The notes: generated by a model from the sequence alone, not told the origin. 34,751 nt of DNA from Paludibacteraceae bacterium (GCA_017412245.1 JAFPYI010000006.1:1-34751), one strand, 5' to 3'. Shown: positions 22,888-34,532, numbered from the stretch's first letter. Made by a program: numbers and translations.

Positions 22888-25800
22888 TTACTCGTCATCT
22901 TCGCCATTCAGAGCAGCCTCTGCAGCTTCACGAGCTGCTTGTATTGCGGCATACTCCTCTTGGTTATGAACTGTAAGACGTGCGAATTCGCGCAAACCGG
23001 TTCCTGCAGGAATCAAGTTTCCACAAATCACATTCTCTTTCATTCCTTCCAAGTAATCTACTTTTCCACGAATAGCAGCTTCGTTCAAGACTTTCGTAGT
23101 CTCTTGGAATGATGCAGCAGACATAAATGACTTCGTACCAAGTGCGGCACGCGTGATTCCTTGTAGAATCTGTTTTGCTGTTGCACATTCTGCCTCACGA
23201 GCCTGAACCAGTTTCTTATCGCGACGACGGAGAGAAGAGTTCTCATCATGCAAACGACGAGCAGTAATGATTTGTCCTTCGTGCAGCGATTCGCTGTCTC
23301 CGGCATCTGTTACAACTTTACGTCCCCAGATACGATCGTTTTCCTCCAAGAAGTCAAGTTTATCAACAATATCTCCCTCCAAGAAGCGTGTATCGCCGGC
23401 TTCAATAATCTCTACCTTACGCATCATCTGGCGAACGATAATCTCGAAGTGTTTATCGTTAATCTCCACGTGTTGCATACGATATACAGCCTGTGCTTCA
23501 TTGACGATGTATTCTTGAACTGCCGTAGGACCTTGAATACTCAAGATATCTTCCGGAGTGATTGCACCGTCAGAAAGTGCTACACCTGCGCGAACATAAT
23601 CACCTTCTTGTACTAAGATCTGTTTGGTCAACGGAATGAGATAAGCTTTTTGTTCTCCTAACTTGCTGGTAACAAACAACTCACGGTTACCACGTTTGAT
23701 CTTACCGAACGAAACCTCACCATCGATTTCTGCAACAACTGCAGGATTGGACGGATTACGTGCTTCGAAGAGCTCTGTGATACGTGGCAGACCGGAAGTA
23801 ATATCACCACCGGAGTTCGAGAATCGTGGCATTGAGAACAATGTATCACCAATTTTCACTTCTTTGCCGTCAGCATGAATCAAGTTAGCTTTAACAGGCA
23901 AGTTGTATGTATGTAATACATTACCGTCTTTGTCTACGATATGTGCTTGAGGCATCTTGGTCTTATCCTTTGTATCCGTGATATATACTTCACGTTTTCC
24001 GGTTTGCTCATCGGTTTCGGTTTTACATGTAACACCTTCGATGACATCCTCATAACGGATACGACCATCTTGTTCGATAACAAGAGATGTTTGATACTGA
24101 TCCCATTCGCAGACGTTGGTTCCCTTAGGATATTTCTCGCCCGGTTTAATGTACAGTTTAGATCCATAAGGAATCTGGAAACTACTCAATACGACACCGG
24201 TCTTTTCATCCTTGAGTTGGAGTTCGTTAAGACGACTTACAACAATAACCTCACCTGATTCGGTCGTGATAGTACGCAAGTCTTCAATCTCCACTACTCC
24301 GTCACGTGCCAAAGCATATGTACTTTGCGAACCTCCGGTGCTACCGGCAAGACCTCCGGCGTGGAACGTACGAAGAGTCAACTGTGTACCCGGCTCACCA
24401 ATGGCTTGAGCTGCGATAACTCCGACAGCTTCACCGCGTTGAACCATCATACGAGTTGCTAAGTTACGTCCGTAACATTTTGCACAAACACCCTTCTTAC
24501 TTTCACAGGTCAGCACAGAACGGATTACCACTTCTTCTATTCCGGCAGCCTCGATAGCTTCACAATGTGCTTCACGAATCTCTTCGCCTGCAGCAACAAT
24601 CAACTTACCTTCATTGTCCAAGATATCATGAACAGAAACACGACCTAAGATACGAGAAGTCAGTGATGCTTGAATATTACCATACGAATCCTTGATAGCA
24701 TGTGCTGTCAATCCACGCAGAGTACCACAATCCTCTTCATTGATAATTACGTCGTGCGAAACATCCACGAGACGACGAGTCAGATAACCTGCGTCAGCCG
24801 TCTTCAAAGCGGTATCAGCCAAACCTTTACGAGCACCGTGCGTAGAAATGAAGTACTCCAGCACAGACATTCCTTCTTTGAAGTTAGAAAGGACAGGGTT
24901 TTCAATTTCTTGACGTGCATCAACGGAACCTGCTTTTTGCGGTTTACCCATGATACCACGGATACCTGCTAACTGTTTAATCTGTTTCTCATCACCACGG
25001 GCACCGGAATCCATCATCATGTATACCGAGTTGAATCCTTGATCCGCATTCTTCATGTGGTCCATCAAGATTGCGGTCATCTTCTTATCAATATCATGCC
25101 ATGTGTCTACGGTCTCACGGTAACGTTGATCGTCCGATATTTCACCTAAGCTATACAAAGCCATGATGTTATCAACTTTTTCGTTACCTTGTTTGATGAG
25201 GTCCTTCTTCTCTGTCGGGATAAGGATATCATTTAAGTTAAAGCTCAAACCACCACGGAAAGCACGATAATATCCAAGATCCTTGATATCGTCCAAGAAA
25301 CGAGCTGTGCGTGCTACTCCACAGGTCTTAATCACCTTGGAGATGATAGCTTTTACGGCACTCTTCTTCATCAGAACGTTTTGGAATCCAATCTCCTCCG
25401 GCATGTAATTGTTCACAATAACACGTCCCGGAGTAGTTTGAATAATATGCTCTACCGGAGCTCCATCTACGATATCCTTAACACGAACATTAACTCTTGC
25501 ATGGATATCTACACGAGACTCGTTAAGAGCAATCATTGCTTCCTCGCTGGAATAGAAAGTCAATCCTTCACCCTTAACACCTTCGCGTTCCTTAGTAATA
25601 TAATATAGACCCAAGATCATATCCTGTGAAGGAACGGTGATAGGATTACCATTTGCAGGATCGAGGATGTTATGCGAACCCAACATCAACAGTTGAGCCT
25701 CCAAAATTGCCTCATTACTCAAAGGCAAGTGGACTGCCATTTGGTCACCATCGAAGTCAGCATTAAATCCGGCACATGACAGTGGGTGCAACTGAATAGC

Positions 25801-27207
25801 TTTACCTTCAATCATACGCGGTTGGAATGCCAAAATACCGTGACGGTGCAATGTCGGAGCACGGTTCAGCAGAACAGGATGTCCTTCCATTACATGCTCC
25901 AAGATTTCATAGATTACCGGATCACGGCGATCAATGATTTTCTTTGCAGACTTCACTGTTTTAACGATACCACGTTCAATGAGTTTGCGAATGATGAATG
26001 GTTTATACAATTCTGCAGCCATCTCTTTTGGAAGACCGCACTCATGCATCTTAAGTTCCGGACCTACAACGATAACTGAACGAGCAGAATAGTCCACACG
26101 TTTACCGAGCAAGTTTTGACGGAAACGACCTTGTTTACCTTTTAATGAATCGGATAGAGATTTCAAAGGACGATTTGCCTCAGACTTCATTGCAGTCGTT
26201 TTGCGACTGTTATCAAATAACGAGTCAACAGCTTCTTGAAGCATACGTTTCTCGTTTCGTAAGATAACATCCGGAGCCTTAATCTCAATCAATCGTTTGA
26301 GACGATTGTTACGGATGATCACGCGACGATACAAATCATTAAGGTCTGATGTTGCAAAACGGCCACCATCCAATGGTACCAAAGGACGCAATTCAGGAGG
26401 AGTAACAGGAATAGCCTGAAGGATCATCCATTCAGGACGGTTCTTTCCTTTGCTTGCGCGGAAAGCCTCAACTATTTGCAAACGTTTTAAAGCTTCTTGT
26501 TTGCGTTGAACCGAAGCAGATTTATCTGCCGTAGCACGCAGTTCGTAGCTCAATTGATCCAAGTCGGTAGAAGCCAAAAGGTCATAGATAGCCTCTGCTC
26601 CCATCTTAACGATAACTTTCTGAGGATCTGTTGCTTCCAATTGATCGTTGCCTTCCGGAATCAAATTGCGTACTTGTTCGTACTGCTCTTCATCCAACAG
26701 CATTCGGTCCTCAATAGGAATACGGTTTTTGTCCGTTTCATGTTTTTCTCCTATTTCAACACCGTCCAACGCACCTGCTCTAACAACGAGATATTTCTCG
26801 TAATAGATAACAGCATCCAATTTCTTTGTCGGGATGCCCAACAATGCAGCCATTTTAGAAGGCAGGGAACGGAGGTACCATATATGAGCAACAGGCACAA
26901 CCAATTTGATGTGTCCCATACGCTCACGACGAACTTTCTTCTCCGTTACTTCTACTCCACAACGCTCACAGACTATGCCTTTGTAACGAATACGTTTGTA
27001 CTTACCACAATGGCATTCATAATCTTTGGTTGGGCCGAATATGCGTTCACAGAACAAACCATCACGTTCGGGTTTATACGTACGATAATTGATGGTTTCC
27101 GGTTTCAATACCTCACCAGAGGAAAGCGCCATAATCTCGTCCGGAGAAGCGAGTCCGATAGAGATTTTGGAAAAACCGGTACGTTTATTTTCTTGTTTAA
27201 AAGCCAT
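22888..27207 (-). CDS. rpoC: RNA polymerase subunit beta-prime
   Basis: This is the catalytic large subunit of RNA polymerase. At 1,439 residues it has the Bacteroidota size. The N-terminal zinc site is formed by C65, C67, C80 and C83 (CHC and CERC). The active-site magnesium loop NADFDGDQ lies at 482-489. A second zinc cluster ([11 protein letters not shown]) is further on, and the trigger-loop/bridge region is present ([16 protein letters not shown]). It begins 13 bp after the rpoB stop, so the two are cotranscribed. It is the last gene of the block: the bidirectional terminator follows directly. Confidence 0.99.
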   Translation of the reverse strand: MAFKQENKRTGFSKISIGLASPDEIMALSSGEVLKPETINYRTYKPERDGLFCERIFGPTKDYECHCGKYKRIRYKGIVCERCGVEVTEKKVRRERMGHIKLVVPVAHIWYLRSLPSKMAALLGIPTKKLDAVIYYEKYLVVRAGALDGVEIGEKHETDKNRIPIEDRMLLDEEQYEQVRNLIPEGNDQLEATDPQKVIVKMGAEAIYDLLASTDLDQLSYELRATADKSASVQRKQEALKRLQIVEAFRASKGKNRPEWMILQAIPVTPPELRPLVPLDGGRFATSDLNDLYRRVIIRNNRLKRLIEIKAPDVILRNEKRMLQEAVDSLFDNSRKTTAMKSEANRPLKSLSDSLKGKQGRFRQNLLGKRVDYSARSVIVVGPELKMHECGLPKEMAAELYKPFIIRKLIERGIVKTVKSAKKIIDRRDPVIYEILEHVMEGHPVLLNRAPTLHRHGILAFQPRMIEGKAIQLHPLSCAGFNADFDGDQMAVHLPLSNEAILEAQLLMLGSHNILDPANGNPITVPSQDMILGLYYITKEREGVKGEGLTFYSSEEAMIALNESRVDIHARVNVRVKDIVDGAPVEHIIQTTPGRVIVNNYMPEEIGFQNVLMKKSAVKAIISKVIKTCGVARTARFLDDIKDLGYYRAFRGGLSFNLNDILIPTEKKDLIKQGNEKVDNIMALYSLGEISDDQRYRETVDTWHDIDKKMTAILMDHMKNADQGFNSVYMMMDSGARGDEKQIKQLAGIRGIMGKPQKAGSVDARQEIENPVLSNFKEGMSVLEYFISTHGARKGLADTALKTADAGYLTRRLVDVSHDVIINEEDCGTLRGLTAHAIKDSYGNIQASLTSRILGRVSVHDILDNEGKLIVAAGEEIREAHCEAIEAAGIEEVVIRSVLTCESKKGVCAKCYGRNLATRMMVQRGEAVGVIAAQAIGEPGTQLTLRTFHAGGLAGSTGGSQSTYALARDGVVEIEDLRTITTESGEVIVVSRLNELQLKDEKTGVVLSSFQIPYGSKLYIKPGEKYPKGTNVCEWDQYQTSLVIEQDGRIRYEDVIEGVTCKTETDEQTGKREVYITDTKDKTKMPQAHIVDKDGNVLHTYNLPVKANLIHADGKEVKIGDTLFSMPRFSNSGGDITSGLPRITELFEARNPSNPAVVAEIDGEVSFGKIKRGNRELFVTSKLGEQKAYLIPLTKQILVQEGDYVRAGVALSDGAITPEDILSIQGPTAVQEYIVNEAQAVYRMQHVEINDKHFEIIVRQMMRKVEIIEAGDTRFLEGDIVDKLDFLEENDRIWGRKVVTDAGDSESLHEGQIITARRLHDENSSLRRRDKKLVQAREAECATAKQILQGITRAALGTKSFMSAASFQETTKVLNEAAIRGKVDYLEGMKENVICGNLIPAGTGLREFARLTVHNQEEYAAIQAAREAAEAALNGEDDE

Positions 27208-27220
27208 AATTCTTCAATTC

Positions 27221-30200
27221 TTATTCCATGTTGATACTAAGTCCCAATCCCTGTAATTCGTGTAGAAGTACATTGAGAGATTCCGGAAGTCCGGGTGTTG
27301 GGAATGGTTCTCCCTTAACTATTGCTTCGTAAGTACGAGCACGACCGGTAACATCATCAGATTTAACAGTCAAAATTTCTTGCAATACGTGAGCTGCGCC
27401 GTGAGCCTCAAGAGCCCATACCTCCATCTCACCGAAACGTTGACCACCAAACTGTGCTTTACCTCCAAGAGGTTGTTGGGTAATCAAGCTGTACGGACCG
27501 ATTGAACGAGCGTGCATCTTATCGTCAACCATGTGACCAAGTTTCATGAAGTAAGTAACACCTACTGTTGCCATTTGGTCAAATGGTTCTCCGGATTCAC
27601 CATCATAAAGTTGGGTCTTTCCAGCACGAGGCAGACCTGCTTTATCTGTCCACTCATCCAATTGCTCCAAGGTACAACCATCGAAGATAGGAGTAGAGAA
27701 CTTAACTCCTAATTCTTGGCCTGCCCATCCGAGTACAGCCTCGAAGATCTGACCGATATTCATACGAGAAGGCACACCCATAGGGTTCAATACGATATCT
27801 ACCGGTGTTCCGTCTGCCAAGAACGGCATATCCTCTACGCGCACAATCTTACTAACAATACCTTTGTTACCGTGACGACCTGCCATTTTATCACCTACGC
27901 GGATCTTACGGCTCTTAGCAACATAAACTTTCGCCATTTGCATGATACCGTTAGGCAGTTCATCACCAATAGTCAAGTTGTATTTCTCGCGTTTCAGTAC
28001 AGCATCCATTTCTTTGTACTTAGCAAGATAATTCATGATACAACGAGCCACTAAATCATTCTTGTGTGCATCGCTCGTCCAATCATTCAACATGACGGTC
28101 GAATAATCAATCTCGTGCAGACGTTCTTTAGTGAAATGTTGGCCTTTGGCTACTAATTCCGTACCAAGAATATCTTTTACGGATGATGCTTGCTTGCCAT
28201 TGAGCAGCGTGTAAAGTTTTTCAATCAATTGCTCACGGAGTTCCTCTGTTTTCTCTTTGAACTTGAGGTCCATACGTTGCAATTCTTCTTTATCTTTCTG
28301 CTTTTGGGTGCGATCTTTATTGACCTTCTGGTAAATTTTCTTATCGATGATAACACCATCCAAAGACGGACTTGCTTTGAGAGAAGCATCTTTTACATCA
28401 CCGGCTTTATCACCAAAGATAGCCTTGAGCAGTTTCTCTTCCGGTGAAGGATCTGTTTCGCCTTTCGGTGTAATCTTACCGATTAATATATCGCCCGGCA
28501 AAACATGTGCACCAATGCGAATGATACCATTCTCATCCAAGTCTTTGGTTGCGTCTTCCGATACGTTTGGAATATCTGCAGTGAACTCCTCCAAACCACG
28601 TTTTGTATCACGAACTTCGAGAAGTTGTTCCACAACATGGACAGAGGTGTACATATCTTCGCGTACAATACGCTCGCTCAAAACGATAGCATCCTCGTAA
28701 TTGTAACCTTTCCAAGGAATATATGCCACTTTCAAGTTCTTACCCAGAGCCAATTCACCGGCTTGCGTTGCATATCCTTCTGTCAGGATTTGACCGGTTG
28801 TTACACGATCTCCCTTGCGAACCAACGGATGCAAGTCGATTGTAGTATTCTGGTTTGTTTTCTCGAACTTCGGCAATTTATACTCTTTTTCTGCCGACTC
28901 AAATGAGATAAACTCTTCTTCTTCAGAACGGTCGTAACGGATACAAATCTTATCTGCATCCACGTATGTAACCAAGCCGTTTCCTTCGGCTACTATTTGT
29001 GTACGGCTATCGGTTACCAATTGCTCTTCAATACCTGTTCCTACGATTGGAGCCTCAGAAGTTACCAATGGAACTGCCTGGCGCATCATGTTTGAACCCA
29101 TCAATGCACGGTGAGCATCATCGTGCTCCAAGAATGGGATTAATGCTGCAGCTACAGAAGCGATTTGGCAAGGAGCAACGTCCATCAAATTAACTTCCGA
29201 CGGAGCAACAACAGGGAAATCAGCACCTAAACGCGTTTTTACTTTTGTGCGAATGAAATGACCATCAGAAGTCAATGGTGCATTTCCTTGTGCTACCACT
29301 TGTTTCTCCTCATCCTCTGCAGACAAATAAACCACATGATCGTTGTTCAAGTCTACAACGCTATCATGTACTTGACGATACGGAGTCTCGATGAAGCCGA
29401 GGTTATTAATCTTAGCATAAATACACATTGACGAGATCAAACCGATGTTTGGTCCTTCCGGAGTCTCAATCGGGCACAAACGACCATAGTGTGTATAGTG
29501 TACGTCACGAACCTCGAATCCTGCACGATCACGGCTCAAACCACCAGGACCTAATGCAGACATACGCCGTTTATGGGTAATCTCAGCCAACGGGTTCTGT
29601 TGATCCATAAACTGGCTCAATGCGTTCGTTCCGAAATAGGAATTGATGATTGAAGAGATGGATTTGGCATTGATCAAATCTGTCGGAGCAAATACTTCGT
29701 TGTCGCGTACGTTCATGCGCTCACGCACTGTACGAGCCATACGAGCAAGACCGATTGCAAACTGATTGTATAATTGCTCTCCAACCGTACGAACACGACG
29801 ATTGCTCAAGTGGTCAATATCGTCAACCTCTGCATTAGAGTTGATAAGTGATACCAAATACTTGATAATCTCGATGATATCTTCTTTGGTCAACACACGG
29901 ATATCCTCCGGAATCGACATATGCAGTTTACGGTTGATACGGTAACGTCCCACATCTCCCAAGTCGTAGCGTTTTTGAGAGAAGAACAAATTTTGAATCA
30001 TCTCACGTGCTGTTGCATCATCAGCCGGTTCTGCATTACGGAGTTGGCGATAGATATAGAGCACTGCTTCTTTTTCAGTCTTAGCAGGGTCTTTCTGCAA
30101 GGTGTTGAAAATAATTGAGAAGTCATTTTCGCGCTCTTGGTCTTTATGCAACAAGATTGATTTAGATCCGGACTCCAAGATGATATCAATAATCTCCGGA

Positions 30201-31033
30201 GTCAGTTCTGCCTCACGCTCAACCACAATCAGGTTACGCTCGATAGAAGAAACCTCACCGGTATCTTCATCTACGAAATCTTCAATGGTCGGTTTCATTA
30301 CATAACCTGCCAATTTACGACCGATGCATGCCTCTAGTGCCTCACGATTTACTTTTACTTCTTCAGCGAGGTCAAAGCAGTTCAGAATATCTTTATCCGA
30401 TTCAAAACCGATAGCACGAAGCAACGTAGTTACCGGTAATTTTTTCTTACGGTCGATGTAAGCATACATTACCTTGTTGATATCGGTTGCGAACTCGATC
30501 CACGAACCGCGGAACGGGATGATACGTGCCGAATACAATTTGGTTCCGTTGCTATGCATTGATGTTCCGAAAAATACACCCGGAGAACGATGCAATTGAC
30601 TAACGATAACACGCTCAGCTCCATTGATGACGAACGTGCCTTTCGGAGTCATGTAAGGAATTGTACCTAAAAAGACATCTGATACCACTGTGTCAAAATC
30701 CTCATGATCCGGATCTTCACAGCTAAGACGCAGTTTCGCTTTCAAAGGCACACTATAGGTCAAACCGCGTTTGATGCACTCTTCAATAGTGTAACGAGGG
30801 CGATCAACGGAATAGTCCAAGAATGCCAAGGTGAAACTATTACGGGTGTCCTGAATCGGGAAGTTCTCCGAGAACACCTTAAAAAGTCCTTCATGACGAC
30901 GTTGCTCAGGAGTAGAATCCATTTGCAAGAAGTCATGGAAAGATTTTAATTGAATGTCCAGAAAGTCAGGATACGGCATATGCTGTTGCATAGTCGAGAA
31001 ATTAACTCTCTGTTGTTTTTTTGATGTAGCCAT
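27221..31033 (-). CDS. rpoB: RNA polymerase subunit beta
   Basis: This subunit forms, with beta-prime, the catalytic cleft of RNA polymerase. It has 1,270 residues, as in other Bacteroidota. The rifampicin-binding region is at residues 472-500 ([19 protein letters not shown] onwards). The main resistance positions keep the sensitive-type residues (Q474, D477, H487, R490 and S492, equivalent to E. coli Q513, D516, H526, R529 and S531). Position 483 is alanine where E. coli has S522, and 479 is glutamine where E. coli has N518; I regard these as lineage variation. Its 226-bp leader holds a strong hairpin next to rplL. The C-terminus ends GLGLSINME. Confidence 0.99.
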   Translation of the reverse strand: MATSKKQQRVNFSTMQQHMPYPDFLDIQLKSFHDFLQMDSTPEQRRHEGLFKVFSENFPIQDTRNSFTLAFLDYSVDRPRYTIEECIKRGLTYSVPLKAKLRLSCEDPDHEDFDTVVSDVFLGTIPYMTPKGTFVINGAERVIVSQLHRSPGVFFGTSMHSNGTKLYSARIIPFRGSWIEFATDINKVMYAYIDRKKKLPVTTLLRAIGFESDKDILNCFDLAEEVKVNREALEACIGRKLAGYVMKPTIEDFVDEDTGEVSSIERNLIVVEREAELTPEIIDIILESGSKSILLHKDQERENDFSIIFNTLQKDPAKTEKEAVLYIYRQLRNAEPADDATAREMIQNLFFSQKRYDLGDVGRYRINRKLHMSIPEDIRVLTKEDIIEIIKYLVSLINSNAEVDDIDHLSNRRVRTVGEQLYNQFAIGLARMARTVRERMNVRDNEVFAPTDLINAKSISSIINSYFGTNALSQFMDQQNPLAEITHKRRMSALGPGGLSRDRAGFEVRDVHYTHYGRLCPIETPEGPNIGLISSMCIYAKINNLGFIETPYRQVHDSVVDLNNDHVVYLSAEDEEKQVVAQGNAPLTSDGHFIRTKVKTRLGADFPVVAPSEVNLMDVAPCQIASVAAALIPFLEHDDAHRALMGSNMMRQAVPLVTSEAPIVGTGIEEQLVTDSRTQIVAEGNGLVTYVDADKICIRYDRSEEEEFISFESAEKEYKLPKFEKTNQNTTIDLHPLVRKGDRVTTGQILTEGYATQAGELALGKNLKVAYIPWKGYNYEDAIVLSERIVREDMYTSVHVVEQLLEVRDTKRGLEEFTADIPNVSEDATKDLDENGIIRIGAHVLPGDILIGKITPKGETDPSPEEKLLKAIFGDKAGDVKDASLKASPSLDGVIIDKKIYQKVNKDRTQKQKDKEELQRMDLKFKEKTEELREQLIEKLYTLLNGKQASSVKDILGTELVAKGQHFTKERLHEIDYSTVMLNDWTSDAHKNDLVARCIMNYLAKYKEMDAVLKREKYNLTIGDELPNGIMQMAKVYVAKSRKIRVGDKMAGRHGNKGIVSKIVRVEDMPFLADGTPVDIVLNPMGVPSRMNIGQIFEAVLGWAGQELGVKFSTPIFDGCTLEQLDEWTDKAGLPRAGKTQLYDGESGEPFDQMATVGVTYFMKLGHMVDDKMHARSIGPYSLITQQPLGGKAQFGGQRFGEMEVWALEAHGAAHVLQEILTVKSDDVTGRARTYEAIVKGEPFPTPGLPESLNVLLHELQGLGLSINME

Positions 31034-31194
31034 TATTTTTGATGGTTGAATAATTGTTTTACAGAATAAACTGTTGGTAATGAATAATTTACAACTAAAT
31101 CTACTGGGTGAAATTTTATACTATTTTAACACAACCCACAAAATATTTACCAATTATTTCAGTTTTTTAATCATTCTGTCCTAATGAGCAGAAA

Positions 31195-31226
31195 AGGTTT
31201 AGACCCTCGTTTGAGGATCTAAACCT
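31195..31226 (-). terminator. Hairpin between rplL and rpoB, candidate attenuator
   Basis: AGGTTTAGA and TCTAAACCT form a 9-bp stem, extended after one mismatch by CCTC/GAGG around a 4-base loop. On the transcribed minus strand it is followed by TTTTCTG. It lies about 35 bp after the rplL stop and would let partial termination lower rpoBC relative to ribosomal-protein expression, as in the E. coli rplL-rpoB gap. The remaining leader to rpoB is A/T-rich, with no clear promoter. Confidence 0.75.
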
Positions 31227-31259
31227 ATTCCACCCTTAGAGTGGTCGGTTAATGAGGTA

Positions 31260-31643
31260 TTACTTCAGTTCTACCTCAGCGCCTACTTCTTCGAGAGCTT
31301 TCTTCAAAGCCTCAGCAGTAGCTTTGTCAACGCCTTCTTTTACGTTTGCAGGAGCAGCGTCAACGATGTCTTTAGCCTCTTTCAGGCCGAGACCAGTTTG
31401 CTCTTTAACAGCTTTAACCACTTGGAGTTTGTTAGCACCAGCGCTCTTGAGAACTACATCGAAAGAAGTTTTCTCTTCAGCAGCTTCAGCAGCAGCACCA
31501 CCGGCTGCAGGACCAGCTGCAACAGCTACAGCAGCAGCTGCAGGCTCAATTCCGTACTCCTCTTTGAGGATAGTAGCTAATTCATTTACTTCCTTAACGG
31601 TAAGGTTAACTAAGGTTTCAGCAATAACTTTAAGATCTGCCAT
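31260..31643 (-). CDS. rplL: 50S ribosomal protein L7/L12
   Basis: This protein forms the flexible stalk that recruits translation factors to the ribosome. The 127-residue product has an N-terminal dimerisation helix ([19 protein letters not shown]), an alanine-rich hinge (about 34-56) and the C-terminal factor-binding domain ([20 protein letters not shown], then [15 protein letters not shown]). It lies 55 bp after rplJ and before the rpoB leader hairpin. Confidence 0.99.
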   Translation of the reverse strand: MADLKVIAETLVNLTVKEVNELATILKEEYGIEPAAAAVAVAAGPAAGGAAAEAAEEKTSFDVVLKSAGANKLQVVKAVKEQTGLGLKEAKDIVDAAPANVKEGVDKATAEALKKALEEVGAEVELK

Positions 31644-31698
31644 TGTCTTATAAATTTTAAAAGATTATTAAATTTCAGTTAATTTTAAATAGTGCTGA

Positions 31699-32229
31699 TT
31701 ACTCAGCTTTTTTCTCCAAAGTTTGGAGTACACCATGAATGGTATTTTGTCCACTCTGCAAAGCAGAAACGAGGTTCTTAGCAGGCGATTGCAGTAAAGC
31801 AACCAATTCTGCGATAAGTTCGTTCTTCGACTTGATAGTGCAGAGGAATGCGAGGTTTTGCTTGCCTACGTAAATAGTTTCTTCTACGTATGCAGCTTTG
31901 AGTTGTGGCTTAGCCTCACCTGTTTTGTCACCTTTAGTAAACTCTTTGATAAGTTTTGCAGGTGCATTACCGGTGTTGCTCAGCATAAGAGCGGTATTTC
32001 CTTTGAGAGCAGCGAATAATTCTGCATCCACACCTTTTTTCTCGAGTGCTTTTTGGAGCAGCGTATTCTTTGCTACAAGGAGTTTGATATCATTCTTGAA
32101 GCATGCGCGACGCAATTCACTTGTTTTTGCAGCGTCGAGTCCCTCGATATTAACGAGGTAGAAATGAGCATACTCAGTGAGTTGTGCGCCTAAAGCTTCG
32201 ATAACTAAGTTTTTATCTTCCTTTTTCAT
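31699..32229 (-). CDS. rplJ: 50S ribosomal protein L10
   Basis: L10 anchors the L7/L12 stalk to the 23S rRNA. The 176-residue product begins MKKEDKNLVIEALGAQLTEY, with family features LRRACFKNDIKLLVAKNTLL and KGNTALMLSNTGNAPAKLIK. The helical C-terminus that binds L7/L12 follows. It starts 23 bp after rplA, so there is no room for the long autoregulatory leader found upstream of E. coli rplJ. Any feedback control must act elsewhere in the transcript. Confidence 0.98.
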   Translation of the reverse strand: MKKEDKNLVIEALGAQLTEYAHFYLVNIEGLDAAKTSELRRACFKNDIKLLVAKNTLLQKALEKKGVDAELFAALKGNTALMLSNTGNAPAKLIKEFTKGDKTGEAKPQLKAAYVEETIYVGKQNLAFLCTIKSKNELIAELVALLQSPAKNLVSALQSGQNTIHGVLQTLEKKAE

Positions 32230-32252
32230 ACTTGTCTGTTAGTTTTTAGAGA

Positions 32253-32942
32253 TTAAAGCGATTTGGTATCGATTTTAATACCCTGACTCATAGTGCTGGA
32301 AAGATAAACGCTCTTGATGTACTCACCTTTGGAAACAGCGGGTTTCAAGTGTTTGATAGTCTCGATGAATGCGAGCGCATTCTCCGCGATTTTCTCAGCG
32401 CTGAAACTTACTTTACCGATAGAGGTGTGTACGATACCGAACTTATCAACTTTGAAGTCAATTTTACCACCTTTTACCTCTTTAACAGCTTTAGCTACAT
32501 CCATGGTAACCGTACCGCTTTTAGGGTTCGGCATCAAGCCACGAGGACCTAACACACGACCGAGGGCACCGATTTTACCCATGATTTGAGGTTGAGTGAT
32601 GATGACATCAATGTCTGTCCATCCACCTTTAATCTTTTCAATATACTCATCCAGACCTACATAGTCAGCACCTGCTTCTTTAGCAGCAGCTTCTTGATCC
32701 GGATTACAGAGTGCGAGAACGCGAACAACTTTTCCCGTTCCGTTAGGAAGTGCTACGACGCCACGTACCATTTGGTTGGCCTTACGCGGGTCAACACCCA
32801 GACGAACGTCAATATCTACACTTGCGTCGAATTTGGTAGTTGTGATCTCTTTAACGAGAGCAGCAGCCTCTTCAACGGTGTATAGCTTACCTGCTTCAAT
32901 CTTCTCAGCAGCAAGCTTCTGTTTTTTTGTCAGTTTTGCCAT
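32253..32942 (-). CDS. rplA: 50S ribosomal protein L1
   Basis: L1 forms the mobile stalk next to the ribosomal E site and in many bacteria represses its own operon. The 229-residue product has the family motifs [20 protein letters not shown] near residue 41 and [18 protein letters not shown] in the second half. It lies 24 bp after rplK, and the two are surely cotranscribed. Confidence 0.99.
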   Translation of the reverse strand: MAKLTKKQKLAAEKIEAGKLYTVEEAAALVKEITTTKFDASVDIDVRLGVDPRKANQMVRGVVALPNGTGKVVRVLALCNPDQEAAAKEAGADYVGLDEYIEKIKGGWTDIDVIITQPQIMGKIGALGRVLGPRGLMPNPKSGTVTMDVAKAVKEVKGGKIDFKVDKFGIVHTSIGKVSFSAEKIAENALAFIETIKHLKPAVSKGEYIKSVYLSSTMSQGIKIDTKSL

Positions 32943-32966
32943 AATTGTTGATGTTGATTGAAGTTA

Positions 32967-33389
32967 TTACTTAACGGTGATACCCATGCTACGTGCAGTA
33001 CCTTTAACCATCTTGAGTGCAGACTCAACGGTAAAGCAGTTAAGGTCTACCATTTTGTCTTGTGCGATTTGACGAGCTTGTTCCTCAGTGATAGTAGCCA
33101 CTTTGGTACGGTTAGGTTGGTCACTTCCGCTTTTCACTTTAGCAGCCTCGAGCAGTTGGATAGCTACAGGAGGAGTTTTAACGATGAAGTCAAAGGACTT
33201 GTCAGCATAGACGGTAATGATTACAGGTAACACTTTACCTGCTTTGTCTTGCGTTCTGGCATTGAACTGTTTGCAAAACTCCATGATGTTCACACCTTTA
33301 GAACCGAGAGCCGGTCCTACTGGAGGAGCAGGATTGGCAGCGCCACCCTTGATTTGGAGTTTGATAAAACCAGCAATTTCTTTAGCCAT
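32967..33389 (-). CDS. rplK: 50S ribosomal protein L11
   Basis: L11 is part of the GTPase-associated centre of the large subunit and is needed for the stringent response. The 140-residue product starts with the family helix and proline-rich loop ([20 protein letters not shown]) and continues [15 protein letters not shown]. It ends with the RNA-binding segment ([20 protein letters not shown], then ARSMGITVK). It is separated from nusG by 115 bp that contain a small hairpin. Confidence 0.99.
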   Translation of the reverse strand: MAKEIAGFIKLQIKGGAANPAPPVGPALGSKGVNIMEFCKQFNARTQDKAGKVLPVIITVYADKSFDFIVKTPPVAIQLLEAAKVKSGSDQPNRTKVATITEEQARQIAQDKMVDLNCFTVESALKMVKGTARSMGITVK

Positions 33390-33465
33390 AGTTTTACTTT
33401 TTTAATAGTTTTTGGCATTCAAGCGAGTTACTTTCTTTCACTCTCTGCCTTGTTAATAATTTAGA

Positions 33466-33480
33466 AACTACCGAGTAGTT
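33466..33480 (-). promoter_or_regulatory. Small hairpin in the nusG-rplK gap
   Basis: AACTAC and GTAGTT form a 6-bp stem with loop CGA in the 115-bp gap. On the minus strand it is followed by T-rich sequence (TCTAAATTATT), so it could be a weak terminator or an RNA-processing site. No promoter matching the -7 consensus is seen in the gap. Confidence 0.35.
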
Positions 33481-33504
33481 CATTCGACCCGTAACAAAGG
33501 CCTC

Positions 33505-34056
33505 CTACTCTTTTTCTACTTGATTGAAGCCGAGTTCCAGCGGTGTTTGTCTATCAAAGATAGTAACGACCACTTTCAGTTTGTGTTTTTCCTGACTTAC
33601 CTCTTGAACCGTGCCTTTAAATCCACTGAACGGTCCGTCAACTACCTTCACACCTTCACCAACAAGGAAAGTAATTTCGCTTGCAGCGCGTGTTTCTGAT
33701 TCGCTGGCGATACCTACCAGTTTATTCACTTCTTCTTGAGAAACAGGATCGGGTTTTACAGTGGTTTTTCCTCCACTTAAGAAGCCCAACACATTCGGGA
33801 TATTACGCAACAGAGGGAAGCTCTCGTCGCAGAGATAGCACTCTACCAACACATAACCCGGGAGAAGATTACGTTCTTTCTCCACGCGTTTGCCGTTTTT
33901 GATTGCTACCACTTTTTCCCGCGGAATCAAGACTTGCGACACATACTCTTGGAAAAGCGAACTAGTGACAAGAGCAGAATTAATATACTCTTCCACTTTG
34001 TTCTCTTTACCGGAGATAGCGCGCAACACGTACCATTGTTTTTGTCTTTCAGCCAT
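33505..34056 (-). CDS. nusG: Transcription termination/antitermination factor NusG
   Basis: NusG binds RNA polymerase and the ribosome to set elongation and termination. I start it at ATG 34056 (183 residues); three codons upstream a TTG is in frame but unneeded. The NGN domain begins KQWYVLRAISGKENKVEEY and includes LLPGYVLVECYLCDE. The KOW domain is visible as GEGVKVVDGPFSGFKGTVQE. It starts 20 bp after the secE stop, in the usual secE-nusG pair ahead of rplK. Confidence 0.97.
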   Translation of the reverse strand: MAERQKQWYVLRAISGKENKVEEYINSALVTSSLFQEYVSQVLIPREKVVAIKNGKRVEKERNLLPGYVLVECYLCDESFPLLRNIPNVLGFLSGGKTTVKPDPVSQEEVNKLVGIASESETRAASEITFLVGEGVKVVDGPFSGFKGTVQEVSQEKHKLKVVVTIFDRQTPLELGFNQVEKE

Positions 34057-34076
34057 AGTAACCAATAATTAAATGA

Positions 34077-34265
34077 TTAAAGCAGCCCGTAAACAAAAGT
34101 CATGATAGACTCAAAGCACCAGTCCATAAGCCATACGATCAGCGCCAGTATTATGGAAGCGATCAACACTATCACTGAACTTTGTGCCAACTCTTTACGA
34201 GAAGGCCAACTGGTCTTGTGAACGAGTTCATTGTACGATTCTTTGATGTTTTCTACAAACTTCAT
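34077..34265 (-). CDS. secE: Preprotein translocase subunit SecE
   Basis: SecE is the essential small clamp of the SecYEG channel. The 62-residue product is the short single-helix form: an amphipathic N-terminus with NIKESYNELVHKTSWPSRKE, then one membrane helix (about 31-50, VIVLIASIILALIVWLMDWC). It lies between tRNA-Trp and nusG, its standard place. I see no promoter that clearly matches the consensus in the 136 bp upstream, so it may be read from the tuf transcript through the tRNA. Confidence 0.97.
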   Translation of the reverse strand: MKFVENIKESYNELVHKTSWPSRKELAQSSVIVLIASIILALIVWLMDWCFESIMTFVYGLL

Positions 34266-34377
34266 ATATTTAGTAGATTTTTTTTGTTTATCTATATATA
34301 ATTAGTCACACCAACAATCCGGCTTTAGCGGTTGCCAAAGTCAGATTGGAAGCTATGTCTTTTTGTTTTTTTTATGG

Positions 34378-34397
34378 GCTTGGCCGTAACTCCAAGC
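34378..34397. repeat. Inverted repeat downstream of tRNA-Trp
   Basis: GCTTGG (34378-34383) and CCAAGC (34392-34397) form a 6-bp stem with an 8-base loop just after the tRNA 3' end. On the minus strand it is followed by an A-run, not a T-run, so a processing or stabilising role is likelier than termination. Confidence 0.4.
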
Positions 34398-34401
34398 TTA
34401 G

Positions 34402-34472
34402 CACGGAAGGCAGGAATCGAACCCACATTGACGGTTTTGGAGACCGCTCTCCTACCATTGGAGGACTTCCGT
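34402..34472 (-). tRNA. trnW: tRNA-Trp (anticodon CCA)
   Basis: On the minus strand the acceptor arms ACGGAAG and CTTCCGT pair fully. A D-arm (CCTCCAATGGTAGGAG), an anticodon arm with loop CTCCAAA (anticodon CCA) and a T-arm with GGTTCGATTCC are all present. The discriminator base is G, as expected for tryptophan tRNA. CCA is not encoded, so it must be added after transcription. Its place between tuf and secE is conserved in Bacteroidota. Confidence 0.97.
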
Positions 34473-34475
34473 AGT

Positions 34476-34505
34476 CAAAGTCGGGCAGTCACCTACCCGA
34501 CTTTG
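34476..34505. repeat. Perfect 10-bp inverted repeat between tuf and tRNA-Trp
   Basis: CAAAGTCGGG (34476-34485) and CCCGACTTTG (34496-34505) flank a 10-base loop, ending 4 bases from the tRNA 5' end. A second inverted repeat, AATTCGT (34516-34522) with ACGAATT (34528-34534), overlaps the tuf stop codon. Neither has a T-run in the direction of transcription. Confidence 0.65.
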
Positions 34506-34532
34506 CTTTTAACCGAATTCGTGTCTTACGAA

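Noticed and set aside
26497-27234. Plus-strand 245-codon frame
   Set aside because: It is antisense to the highly conserved N-terminal part of rpoC and has no domain features.
34476-34505. Hairpin between tuf and tRNA-Trp as an intrinsic terminator
   Set aside because: No T-run follows the stem on the transcribed strand, and the tRNA begins only 4 bases later.
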